Source: Ctena decussata (Eukaryota; Mollusca; Bivalvia; Lucinida; Lucinidae). Taken from it: DNA of 64,000 bases. Below are positions 11,438 through 21,763 of this stretch, one piece after another. Location: positions 21,032,460 to 21,096,459 of the forward strand of contig OZ022500.1 in NCBI GenBank assembly GCA_963989385.1, in the 5' to 3' direction. The notes beneath the pieces were generated by a model. That model saw only the letters and a list, made by a program, of their open reading frames with translations. It was not told where the DNA came from and made no database searches. The first letter of the stretch is position 1, and the number at the start of each line of letters is the position of its first letter. The translations under genes were made by a program, and so were the position numbers.

Positions 11438-14400
11438 CTCCTTCATCAGTGATGTCATCTGGTAAGACATATGGCACTTCTTTCGTATAATGCTCAGTCC
11501 TTGTTTCTACATTGTCTGTCAACAGAGCAGGTTCTATAAAGATGAACTCTCTTGCAGGTGGGGCTGCTTCATCTTCACCAAAGACAAAACCTTTTTGTTC
11601 CCTAGTATCAAACTCCTGTCGCTTTGACGGATGGTCTTCTTCTTCCTCATCAGATAAAGACTCAGTTCGCTGTCTTTTACCAGTTGGATCAGCTGCATCT
11701 GTTAGAGCAGGAGTACTTTTCTGCTGAATGGCTTGTTCAACCATCGTGGGCTGTCTTTCTGTTTTATCACTTGCATATGTCTGTTTGACCTTTGTTCGCC
11801 TTACAACAGTTAAACTTGTTTCACAATAAACTTCATCATCAGGAGGTTTAGTCTCACCGTCTTTGACAGGACTTTCAACTGGAATGGCAGACTTGATTGA
11901 GTAAGCTGTAAATTCTGGCTCCAAGGTATCAACATTTGTGCCAAAGGTCAAATCCGGGTAGTGTTTTGGAGCAAAACCAACATCAGGAGAATGCAGAGGC
12001 TCTATTGTTTCAACAACTTCAGATTCATGCTGCTTATCAGGGAACACTGGTTCAAAAGCATCTATGTCAGTTTCTGTAACATTTTTGTGCCCAATCTTGT
12101 CATCAGACTTTGGTGCCACAGTATCAGGTAATGGTTCAACAGCATCAATATCAGTCTCTAAAGATTTAGGTGCTGGGGTATCACTACCAAACTTTGGTGC
12201 TTTTGGTTTACTTTTATTTTCATCATCTGAAGTTGATACTGAAGAGGATGAAGAGCTCCTTTCTGCCCTTGATTTCTCCTTTTCAGCTTCTGGAGTTGGC
12301 TTTGGCAAGCTAGTGTCTTCATCAAGATTAGTCGTAACCGGTTTTCCTGGTCCCTTGATAATAGAGGGTGCTTCAGACACAATCACCGACTCCACACGCG
12401 TTGTCTCTCTTTCAGCATCCTTTTCAGTATCAGAATCATCATGATCTGAACTACTAGAACTTGACAATGATGATTTATGTTTTGGCTGTTTTTCTGCTAA
12501 GTTTTCATCCAGACTCTCTTCTTGAATTTTAGATTCCAGTTCAGGTGACTCAGCTCTGACATCATCATCATCACGTATTGGATAGATGCACTGCCAAGGT
12601 TTCTGCTCTTCAATTTTTATTACTTCTTCATTTTTCAGTTCTGAGCTGTCAGAGCTTGATGATGATGATTTACGAGTTGGTTGATTTTCTGCTAAGTTTT
12701 CAGGTGACTCAGCTCTGAAATCTTCATCACGTAATGGATAGATGCACTGCCAAGGTTTCTGTTCTTCAACTTTTATTATCTCATTATTCTTCATTTCTGA
12801 GCTATCAGAGCTTGATGATGATGATTTACGAGTTGGTTGATTTTCTTCTAAGTTTTCAGGTGACTCAGCTCTGATATCTTCATCACGTAATGGATAGATG
12901 CACTGCCAAGGTTTCTGTTCTTCAACCATGATCACCTCATCTCCTTCACCACCATCTGGTAATGGATAGATGCACTGCCAGGGTTTCTGATCTTCAACTA
13001 ATACCTCATCCTTTTTAACTTCTGAACTATCTGAGCTAGAAGATGATGATTTACGAGTTGGTTGATTTTCTGCTAAGTTTTCAGGTGACTCAGCTCTGAA
13101 ATCTTCATCACGTAATGGATAGATGCACTGCCAAGGTTTCTGCTCTTCAATTTTTATTACCTCATCATTTTTCTTTTCTGAGCTATCAGAGCTTGATGAT
13201 GATGATTTACGAGTTGGTTGATTTTCTGCTAAGTTTTCAGGTGACTCAGCTCTGAAATCTTCATCACGTAACGGATAGATGCACTGCCAAGGTTTCTGCT
13301 CTTCAATTTTTATTACCTCATCATTTTTCAGTTCTGAGCTATCAGAGCTTGATGATGATGCTTTACGAGTTGGTTGATTTTCTGCTAAGTTTTCAGGTGA
13401 CTCAGCTCTGAAATCTTCATCACGTAATGGATAGATGCACTGCCAAGGTTTCTGCTCTTCAATTTTTATTACCTCATCATTTTTCATTTCTGAGCTATCA
13501 GAGCTTGATGATGATGATTTACGAGTTGGTTGATTTTCTGCTAAGTTTTCAGGGGACTCAGCTCTGAAATCTTCATCACCTAATGGATAGATGCACTGCC
13601 AAGGTTTCTGTTCTTCAACCATTACCACCTCATTTCCTTCATTACCATCGGGTAACGGATAGATACACTGCCAGGGTTTTTGCTCTTCAACCATTACCTC
13701 TTCATTTTTCATTTCTGATCTAATCTTGTCTTTGTCATCTTGATTTTCTGTAATTATATCTACTGTTTCTGGTGATGCTGACTTCAATGGAATGGTACTG
13801 ACAAACTCCTGATTTGGATCATCAAGTTTTCCTTGTTTCTCCATAGTTATTTCTGCATCTATTTCACTAACATTTTTCTCAACATAATTTCCAAAATCTG
13901 GACCTTTGTAAACTTTTATTTTCTTTGGATCATCATCTTTTCTGTCTTCAGTCATTTCCTTGTCTGGATATTTATCAACTTCCTCTGAATCAGCTGATGA
14001 TGAAGATGAGGAGGATGTTTTTCTTACCTTTTCAAAGTTCCCTTTCTCCATTGTTTCAAGTTCTACAATCAAAGTGTCTATATCAGTTTCACCTGACTGT
14101 TTTACAGGTTTTGGCTTTTCAGACTTAACAGGTATGTCAATAAACTCAGTTTCTTTTTCAATTAATACTTGGTCAGTAGGTTTTTCTATCAATACAGAAT
14201 CAGTTTCAGTTTCGTATTTGGAAGACACATCATGGTCACCAACTGACAAGCCTGGGGTATATTCACTGGTCTCACTTTGACTGGTTTCAGCAATGATTAC
14301 TGTCTCATCAGTACTTTTGGTAGCTAATTTACTATCATAATAACCAGGAGGAAGCTCTGGTAACTCACCTTTTTCAATTTGTCTTAGCTCCTTAATAACA

Positions 14401-15940
14401 GTTTCTAAACCTGATTCTTTTTCAGAATCTTTTTCAGTTTTAAGCATAACTGCATCAAGATCTGTTTCACCTTCTGCTAATTCGTATTTGGATTCTGAAG
14501 TAATTTCCACTATCTCAACAACCGAAGATCCACTTGACCTGATTTCAGCCAAGTTATCAGGAGATGAAACTGGCTTTATATCTGATATGACTTCACCTCT
14601 TTCTGACCGTTCATCCTCAGCATTGTATTCCTCTGTTCCACTAATTTCATCTAGGTCTGTAACTACTGCTGGTTTAACAGTTTGCTCTTTCCCTTTCTTT
14701 TCATCTTCAGATGATGAATGCCCAGAGTCCTTGCTAACATCATAAGACCTAGCTTTATTGTCTGAATCTTCTGAATCTGAGGAGGAGCCAGAAGAGCTGG
14801 AGCTTTCCTTTTCTTCACCTTCAGTTTTGCTTGTTTTGTCCAATACAACAATTTTAGATTTTCTGTCTGCAGATACAGTTTCAATGAACATCATTGGTTC
14901 CTCTTCTGTCGACGGAGAATACGATAAAAGTTTTGGTTCAGTATCTTCAGTCTCTGCATCCAAGTCAGTAGTTTCAACAAGCTGCTTTTCAATTTTTATA
15001 TCATTTTTCTCATCATGATCAACAGAAACAATAGATTTTATTTCATTTTCAACTAACCCAGGTGGTCTATCTTGATCTGATTTATGACCAGCTCTGGCTT
15101 TGTCCTGCACATCTAAACTTGAATCAGATTCTTCTTTCTCACTGGTATCACTTTCATCTGTCTCTGAGTCAGAAGAGGACTCACTTTCTTTGTCAGGAAC
15201 ATCGAATGTCACCTTTTTCTTAGAAAAAACCTTAGACTCATCTTCTAACATTGGTTCTTCTGATGCTGGTACAAGTATTTCCTCCACATTTGGTTCAGCA
15301 GTCATAGTTTTTAAATCTTTCGCCTTAAATTCACTAGGTGAAGCTGTAGTTTCAAAATATTCTTCACTGTCTGAACTTGAACTAGACCTTTCTCTTAATT
15401 CTTGACTTATCGCCTTACCAACAGTTTCTCTGTCTGCTTCACCTTCTGCTTTCACTTCAATATTTATCTCACCATCAGTTTTCATGACATCATCTGATTT
15501 TTTTCTGTCCTTACTTTCATCCTCACTATCTGATGATGATGATGAAGTGCCTTTTTTCTCTTCTTCCTGTATAACCCTTTGTGGTTCTACAATATCAGTT
15601 GTTCCCTCATCATCACTGCTTGAAGGAGATGATGACGATGGAGTTTCAATTTCTATTGTCGGAGCTTTAAGTATCTTGGTTTCAGGTACAGGTTCTGATC
15701 TATAATCCTTGGAATAGGGAGCCTCCTCGTGATAGTCACTTGGTTGTTCTTTCACTTTTACGTCTACCTTATGAGTTGGAGTAATTTGTGCAAGACTATC
15801 AGGTTCCATTGTCAATGATTCCTCATGTAAAGCTGGCTGATATGCTCCATGTAGTGTTGGTACTGCTTGTGTAACTGTTACCTCCTCAACCTCATCTTGA
15901 CAGATTATTGGCTCTTGCTCATGACCAGTTTGACCTTGGT
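11438..15940 (-). CDS. Giant 4.5-kb exon (1501 codons) with nine QKPWQCIYP repeats
   Basis: One uninterrupted minus-strand frame of 4503 bp. I place the acceptor at ccctcttgtttcag, an excellent pyrimidine tract that gives phase 1 and a length divisible by three. The donor is GGAG/gtattt, followed by an intronic stop. A candidate acceptor 17 bp upstream gives the wrong phase. The protein is extremely acidic and Ser/Glu/Lys-rich, with many S5-6 runs before D/E that suit casein kinase 2. Around residues 745-1120 it has nine copies of QKPWQCIYP, most in a 52-residue unit (RDEDFRAESPENLAENQPT then RK and a Ser run). I saw no tryptophan elsewhere in the exon. Flanking parts carry recurrent TDID/TDLD(A/T) motifs. 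Giant neuronal exons are known in ankyrins (vertebrate ANK2/ANK3, fly Ank2, worm unc-44); this would be the counterpart if the gene is an ankyrin (inference). It could instead be another scaffold. Confidence 0.88.
12558..13700 (-). repeat. Coding tandem repeat array (about 156-bp unit) inside the giant exon
   Basis: Nine in-frame copies of QKPWQCIYP. Six are followed by the long unit (L.DED.RAESPENL.ENQPTRK, Ser run, DSSE), two by a short unit (LPDG.EG.EV..VEE), and the last by PIRDDDD. The short+long pair occurs twice (copies 1-2 and 6-7), so the array has higher-order structure. Unit DNA is nearly identical in copies 3-5 and 8, including synonymous positions, which implies recent unequal crossing-over or gene conversion. 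Confidence 0.92.
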
Positions 15941-16589
15941 CTGAAACAAGAGGGGCACTGTAAAGGTGTTGCCTGGAGTTATCTTCCTTATTGTTTATGA
16001 TTGTATCTCTTTTAATATGTACCTGGTAGTAAAGCTTGCAAAGCTTTTATTTTGTTTGTACACAAGCATTAATGTTTGCACTAGCAAAGCTCCTGTTTAT
16101 AATGAAAATCAAACTGCAAGTTTCTTATGATGCCACAGTATTTTCAATGGAATTAAAGGTACATGGGACCACTTCCATTGCAGTTACTTCTTACAAAGAG
16201 GAATGCCTCCCATTTCACTGGGGACTTCTCTTAAAGAAAAGATTTTGGAGCAAATTCTTTCCTTTATAAGTAGTCCCCTTCTTTTGATAGAAATTCTTCA
16301 TCTGGAAAAGCAAAAAGGCACTGTTGCTTTCTTTTGTAAAAATTGCAATTAAACTGAGTATTCTCATTAATTGAATAGTAGACTTGTGTTGTGCATCATG
16401 AGAATTACCTTGCAACTAGCATATTCTAAATTGCTGGAAAATAATGTGGGAGAATGCATGCAATTACAGAACTAGCAGACTTTTCTATTTGTACAGGTCA
16501 GTCGATTCTACGTACCCATATAACATGCAGGAAGCTTCATAAATATAAATGCCCAGTGATAGATGGCTGAAAACTCTGTTCAACTGTTT

Positions 16590-16606
16590 TGTGTGTGTGT
16601 GTGTGT
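16590..16606. repeat. (GT)n microsatellite
   Basis: About eight GT dinucleotides, intronic. Confidence 0.8.
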
Positions 16607-16687
16607 TTTGTTGTTCTGTTTTGTTTCTGCCTCCAGCAGGGCCCAAACCCCGTACCATTTGATCAGTAGGGCAGTGTTAGCTACCAG

Positions 16688-16929
16688 GCCCCGAGGTTAT
16701 AAAACTTTTTTCATGCTCAACTCAGCTGAGCATGAAATTTTCTCTGCTGATAAATATGAAAATGCCAACTAATGTTGGCATTTTCATATTTATAAGCAGA
16801 GAAAATTTCACACTCAGATAAATTGAGCATGAAAATGACTGTATTTATCAGTAATTTGCCATTTATAAGCAGGTAAAATTTCATGCTCAGCTGAGTTGAG
16901 CATGAAAAAAGTTTTATAACCTCGGGGCC
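16688..16929. mobile_element. Foldback element, GAGGTTATAAAACTT family, long version
   Basis: Near-perfect terminal inverted repeats: ggccccgaggttataaaact with a mirrored agttttataacctcggggcc, then catgctcaactcagctgagc on both arms. A second, internal hairpin (aaatatgaaaatgccaacta / ttggcattttcatatttata) fills the middle. Shares only the outer gaggttataaaactt with the 6348 and 18840 copies, so the families are linked by their termini. Confidence 0.85.
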
Positions 16930-17860
16930 AGGGTTCTTCTAGTCTTTGAATTCTCAAACGATATAGCTTGGACTTTCCTGATGTCAATTTTGTCCTCTGC
17001 TTTTTTTTATGCTTTAGGGCATAAGTAGACCTAAGCATTATATGTGCATGACCCAGTAGTAATATATTATACCACACTTGTAACAGACTGCACATTTCAG
17101 CATGAAACTTTTTTGTGAAGTGCAAGGTCATGAATGACTTTGGTTTAAAATTATTTTACCACAGTTTGCTAATTCATTTGCTAAAGCCCTTGGATTATCT
17201 CCCCATACAGACTTATAAACTGTGGTGTATCTATTACATAATACTATGCTTTGAACCAGTTGATATGCCAGGACTTCTGAAACCATCCAGCACAAAGTGT
17301 TAGTATGTTAACTGTTTAAATGCACCCCCTCCCCCACCTCCAAAACTAAAAGCTTGAATTTTTAACAAGACACTGACCTAGCTGCTGTCATGTGCCAAGG
17401 TAAATACTTAAGATGATGAATCTACACTTAGGAACATTATTCATGGTAGAAAAGTCTGCTCTTCCTGGTCATAATGAAGATAGAAATGATAAAGAAGGCA
17501 CAAACCTTGCATAGAAAGCTCCACCTCCAGTGCAATGATGGTGTCCAGAAATATTCTCTGTATTTATTATATCATGCAATATGACTGTTTATTAATATGA
17601 AAGTAGAGATCAAGATATGGTTAAGTTTTGATGATGATTCGTCGATAGTTTCTCTCTTCTTTTACCATAAAATTGTAATATAAGGACCTTTCAATAGCCT
17701 GGTGTACAGGCAGTTCCATTTCAACATGCAAATTGAAAATTCAGGCAACAGCTACTTTACAAAGTTGACAAAAATGTAACAAAGTTATTTGATTGATTTG
17801 TATGTAAGGATATTAGAAGAAAAAAACAGCTTTGTATAAGATAAACTGGTAGACTTCTTA

Positions 17861-17918
17861 CACAACTCCTGAAAGTGGCCAAACCGAAAATTTGGTCTGG
17901 CCACTTTCAGGAGTTTGT
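17861..17918. repeat. Perfect small hairpin
   Basis: cacaactcctgaaagtggcc and its inverse (ggccactttcaggagtttgtg) separated by a short AT-rich loop. Intronic; possibly a minimal foldback element. Confidence 0.75.
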
Positions 17919-18204
17919 GGTTACTCCAACAGTTTTTTACTTCAAAGCAAAAATGTGAACAAATATGCTTCACATGCATAATTTGTTGAACAACATTGTC
18001 ATATTTTTTCACTTATTATCCACAGAAGCTTGAATTTTCAATTTTCAGGTGTAAATGGAGCAGCCAGTTAACCAGGTATGTTTCATTTGAAATTATAACT
18101 GCCATAGGCAGCCAATAAATGGATGATTTGTTTTATGTCCTTTTCACAGCAATTCAGTCATATAAGGACAAAGGGAGGATAATTCTGAAGAACTCTCTGC
18201 AATG

Positions 18205-18300
18205 AAGGGCCATTAGGTTCAAAGAGAATCTTGTCTCCAGCAGGACTTAAACTCAGGACCCCCTAATCCAAACTGGCAAAGTGGCAACCACTTGGCGACT
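18205..18300 (-). mobile_element. Degenerate tRNA-derived SINE fragment
   Basis: On the minus strand GAGTCGCCAAGTGGTTGCC resembles a box A/D-arm and CTGAGTTTAAGTCCTGC a box B. A similar box-B-like end appears inverted near 16640 and 44650. Divergent, so only a tentative call. Confidence 0.4.
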
Positions 18301-18839
18301 CCTGCCACAGACAATTCTAATGAATGTTTTTATAGAGAAATACATTAAGAAATATCATCAAAACTCCACCTGATCTCAAACTGTGAGGAAGCCGTGGCAT
18401 TTTAATTACCAGGCATTAATTGCAAAGCAAAGCATTAGTAGTTCTTAAATGGATTTGTTTGTTCAATGGCTAAACAGGAAAATTAAGTCAAACCAAATTC
18501 ATGATATCATCTATGCTTATTCAATGAAGTTTTTCACCAAATTATTCATGTGCTTTTTTTTTTTTTCTGAGATGATACTAAGGAGTTCTCAAAATTTTTG
18601 AAAAAAATAAATGAAAAAAAAAATAGATAGCAAAAATACTAAATAAATATGATGATATAAAAGTTCACCATTTTGATTTCACATTTTTTCCAAGACTTCC
18701 ATGAGAAAAATACTTTTTTCTTTTACTTCATAAGAATCAATCAAAATCATGTCGTATCTTGAATTGTCCAGATCAAATAAACTTAATGCACTATTTTCAG
18801 AATTTGGGACAGGTTTTACGCTCAGAATTTCTATCAACA

Positions 18840-18966
18840 AACTGGGAACTTGAGATTAATCTCACTCAAAATAAAGCACACTGATTGGCTGCTTCCAAGC
18901 ATCTGCTCGGAAGCAGCCAATCAGTGTGCTTTGAGTTTGAGAATGTACTCAAGTTTTATAACCTCG
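18840..18966. mobile_element. Foldback element, GAGGTTATAAAACTT family, at the duplication edge
   Basis: cttgag...ctcactcaaaataaagcac on the left, attggctgcttcc stem and its inverse, then ctcaagttttataacctcg. The left edge of the 2.7-kb tandem duplication (18926) falls inside the right arm of its hairpin stem. Confidence 0.75.
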
Positions 18967-21639
18967 AACCCAGCATATTTTCTTATTTTGCAATAATATC
19001 GTAACTTCTAGATACACTCAGCAGGGTTTTTCCAGCCATACCTAATATGATAATATGTTTTAGCTTCCAAAGAAAGCAATGCACTCCTAGATATCTTTCA
19101 ATAACTCTCATTAAGGTGAATGGATACACTGCCATGCTTTCCACCATTTTTACAAAGGGAAACAACCACAACTTTTGAGGTTTTTTTTTTTTTTTTGCTT
19201 CCTTGGAAGATGAAGCCCTTCTCAAATGGGGTCTACTCTTAAAGAAAAGAATTTGCACCTTGGGAGCAAATTCTTTCCTTTGAGAGTTGCCCCCAACTAA
19301 GAAAGGGGGCAAAAATGGCAGAGTTGCTTCCTCTGAAAATGTGCCCATTCACCATAAGCTTTCAGTTAAAATTCTGCACTGCAGATTTTCTTCTCATGCT
19401 TGAATCTCAAATCATGCTCAACCTCTGCATCAAATACGTGAACTGCTTTCACCACACCACAAATTTTTGCACCCCTCAACCATCTTCCACCTTGAAATTT
19501 GACAACTCCATTTATCTAATCAGTAAAAAGCTTTTAAGGAATTGCTGGCCAGGAATGCAGATCCTTCACTGACTGTTCTTTAAGAGCAGTCAGATATATG
19601 GGTCTGCACTGTTTGCTCAGGAATAACTATAATTCCTGTCAAAATATGCAAAGTATGAATGTTTCTTTATTTCAAGGATGCAAGCAAATCAGCTTTCTCT
19701 TCCATGCTACTGTTTTCAGTCACCACACTTGCCCCTTCCATCTTGAATATACTCATGTATCCTACTTCATATTTTGCTCTTCAACAGACTGAACAAGATT
19801 TTTTTTCTCCACTTTTCTTGGTCTTGTTTGCAATGAGTTTTCGTGAAATCTGTGGTTGAAATCCTGCATGATTTACATGTATTTAGTTCCAGCTTTTGAA
19901 CTAACTGTCATCCTCTTCAACATCTCCTCCATCATCGACACCGAATAACTGATATACTTTTAAAAGGGTACTAAAACCTTGAATCATCCATCCAACCATT
20001 CACCTCAAAACAACGCTTCTTTTTAATTAAACAGTAGAAAGGTTTGAAATAAAACTCCCATATCTTCTGCCAGGTGCCTATGTTTCCTATGTTCCTTGCG
20101 AAGGGGAAAAGGTGCAACGTTGGGTGGTACATACTAACTAGTAAATACTGACTGACAAAAGAATCTAGACAATGTAATACATGTACTTGAAAAGTCTGTC
20201 AACAAATAAGGGTGAATTTTACTTCACAGGACATGTTTCAGCCAGATATAGAAATGCATAACACAAACCAATCAAACTGTGGCAATGACATAAGACAATC
20301 TGACATCAGTTTTAAATAATTTTGGTAAAACTTACGAAAAATTTCTGTGTCTTTTGTGTAAAAGAAGGGCTCATGTATAGCTTCATGTATTAAAAGAGGA
20401 TCTCTTCCCCCTCCCCCCCCCTTTTTTTTATTTTTATCAATTTTCAGATAAACGACACTTAGAAAATTGGATAGGTAAATTTTGATATCAACGGCTAGGA
20501 AAGTGACATATAATGGTATGGTCAGGGAGTCAGATTTTATACCCCTAGACCCTAAAGCTATACCCCTAAAGTTGCATTAGAAATGTACTACTCTCTCACT
20601 CTCCATCAGCTAAGAAATGTTTTACTTCTGCACTGTCTGGAATATTTCAATGAAACTGAGCTAATTTTGTCTACATGATCTAAAACTGGTGGAAGAAACT
20701 GACTGATGAGTCCATGATCTCTGCTTCCATCTCTAGCTAAATGAACTTCTCACTACTAGCAGTAACGTTTTCTTAATAATTCTCTGTTTAAAATAACTAG
20801 TTCAGACAACTACATGAAGTGTTATGGTACACACTAAAAGCCAGATTTCAAGCCACAATATGCCATAAGCTTCATTATTTTTCTGTTTCTTGTTTCACCA
20901 TTATTTTATATAAGATTTGTTATGGTTGAAAAAGAAATGGTTGGGCAGCACAAATACTAATAATTACTTAGTTATTTTCAATGACTTATAATTAAGACTA
21001 ATAATTATCAAGCAGCAAATATGAGGGGAATTTTATGTTTTGCAGCCGAGAGATTATATTTCGCCAAAATAAACACTAATTCAATACCAACACAGTGATA
21101 CCAAATTTGTATATATATATATGCAGGTGTTATGTTGTTTTGCGAAAATCACTTTGTTGGAAAGCCAAAACTAAACCGTTTCTATACTGACCCATTGAAA
21201 CTGGCAGATCAAATATACCGATATCAATATTTTGAGAACCTATAAAAATGTTTTCTATGCATGATGTTGATTTCACATTTAACAACGCGTCAACCCACTG
21301 GGTCATTTGCGTCTAGAAGGATACGCTTGACTTTTAAAATACACATTGTACTAGATACAAAATGAGATTTAAAATAAATTGGTATGGAAAAGTAGTTTTT
21401 TAAGCAGGATTTGGCTACCCTTCGTTCCTTAGAAGGGTAGCCAAACCCTGTTTTCTAAGCAGGGTTTGGCTACCCTTCTTTCAGATTTTGACTTGTTGAA
21501 GGTTCTCCCTGCATCAGCCATCTCCCTTCTGATACCCTGCATGTTTCTTGGACCATGGGGGTTGAGGTGTCTGGGTGGGAGATGCCTGTTCTACGAGTGA
21601 CTAAGTGGGCCTACCTGCCAGATGTCTGCGGCTGTCTAT
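18926..21639. repeat. Copy A of a 2.7-kb tandem duplication
   Basis: Matches 21762-24472 nearly base for base (I estimate above 97%), differing by scattered substitutions and a few short indels (for example a 14-bp stretch around 20465 absent from copy B). It includes a foldback element (19112-19356), a hairpin (21404-21476) and otherwise unassigned intron sequence. No gene in it. Confidence 0.93.
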
Positions 21640-21763
21640 TGTTTCAACAACTTCAGATTCATGCTGCTTATCAGGGAACACTGGTTCAAAAGCATCTATG
21701 TCAGTTTCTGTAACATTTTTGTGCTCAATCTTGTCATCAGACTTTGGTGCCACAGTATCAGGT
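21635..21763. pseudogene. 129-bp fragment of the giant exon at the duplication junction
   Basis: Identical to 12001-12129 of the giant exon except one C-to-T change. In the same strand sense it would read (minus) DTVAPKSDDKIEHKNVTETD and onward to VVETI, with a single Gly-to-Glu difference. It lies exactly between copies A and B. It overlaps the end of A by 5 bp (tctat) and the start of B by 2 bp (gt). It has no splice sites of its own and is not an exon; it is filler DNA templated from 9.6 kb away in the same gene. Confidence 0.93.

Noticed and set aside
12558..13700. CRISPR-like or satellite array
   Set aside because: The repeats are in frame within a long ORF and encode a conserved peptide; the organism is eukaryotic.
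11430..15815. Giant ORF as a single-exon gene with its own start
   Set aside because: The first in-frame start is not preceded by a stop within the exon, the frame continues up to the acceptor, and the 3' stop lies past a good donor.
15941..15957. Alternative acceptor for the giant exon at ttacag (exon start 15957)
   Set aside because: The frame stays open, but the exon would be 4520 bp and out of phase with every other exon; the acceptor at 15941 has a better pyrimidine tract and gives phase 1.
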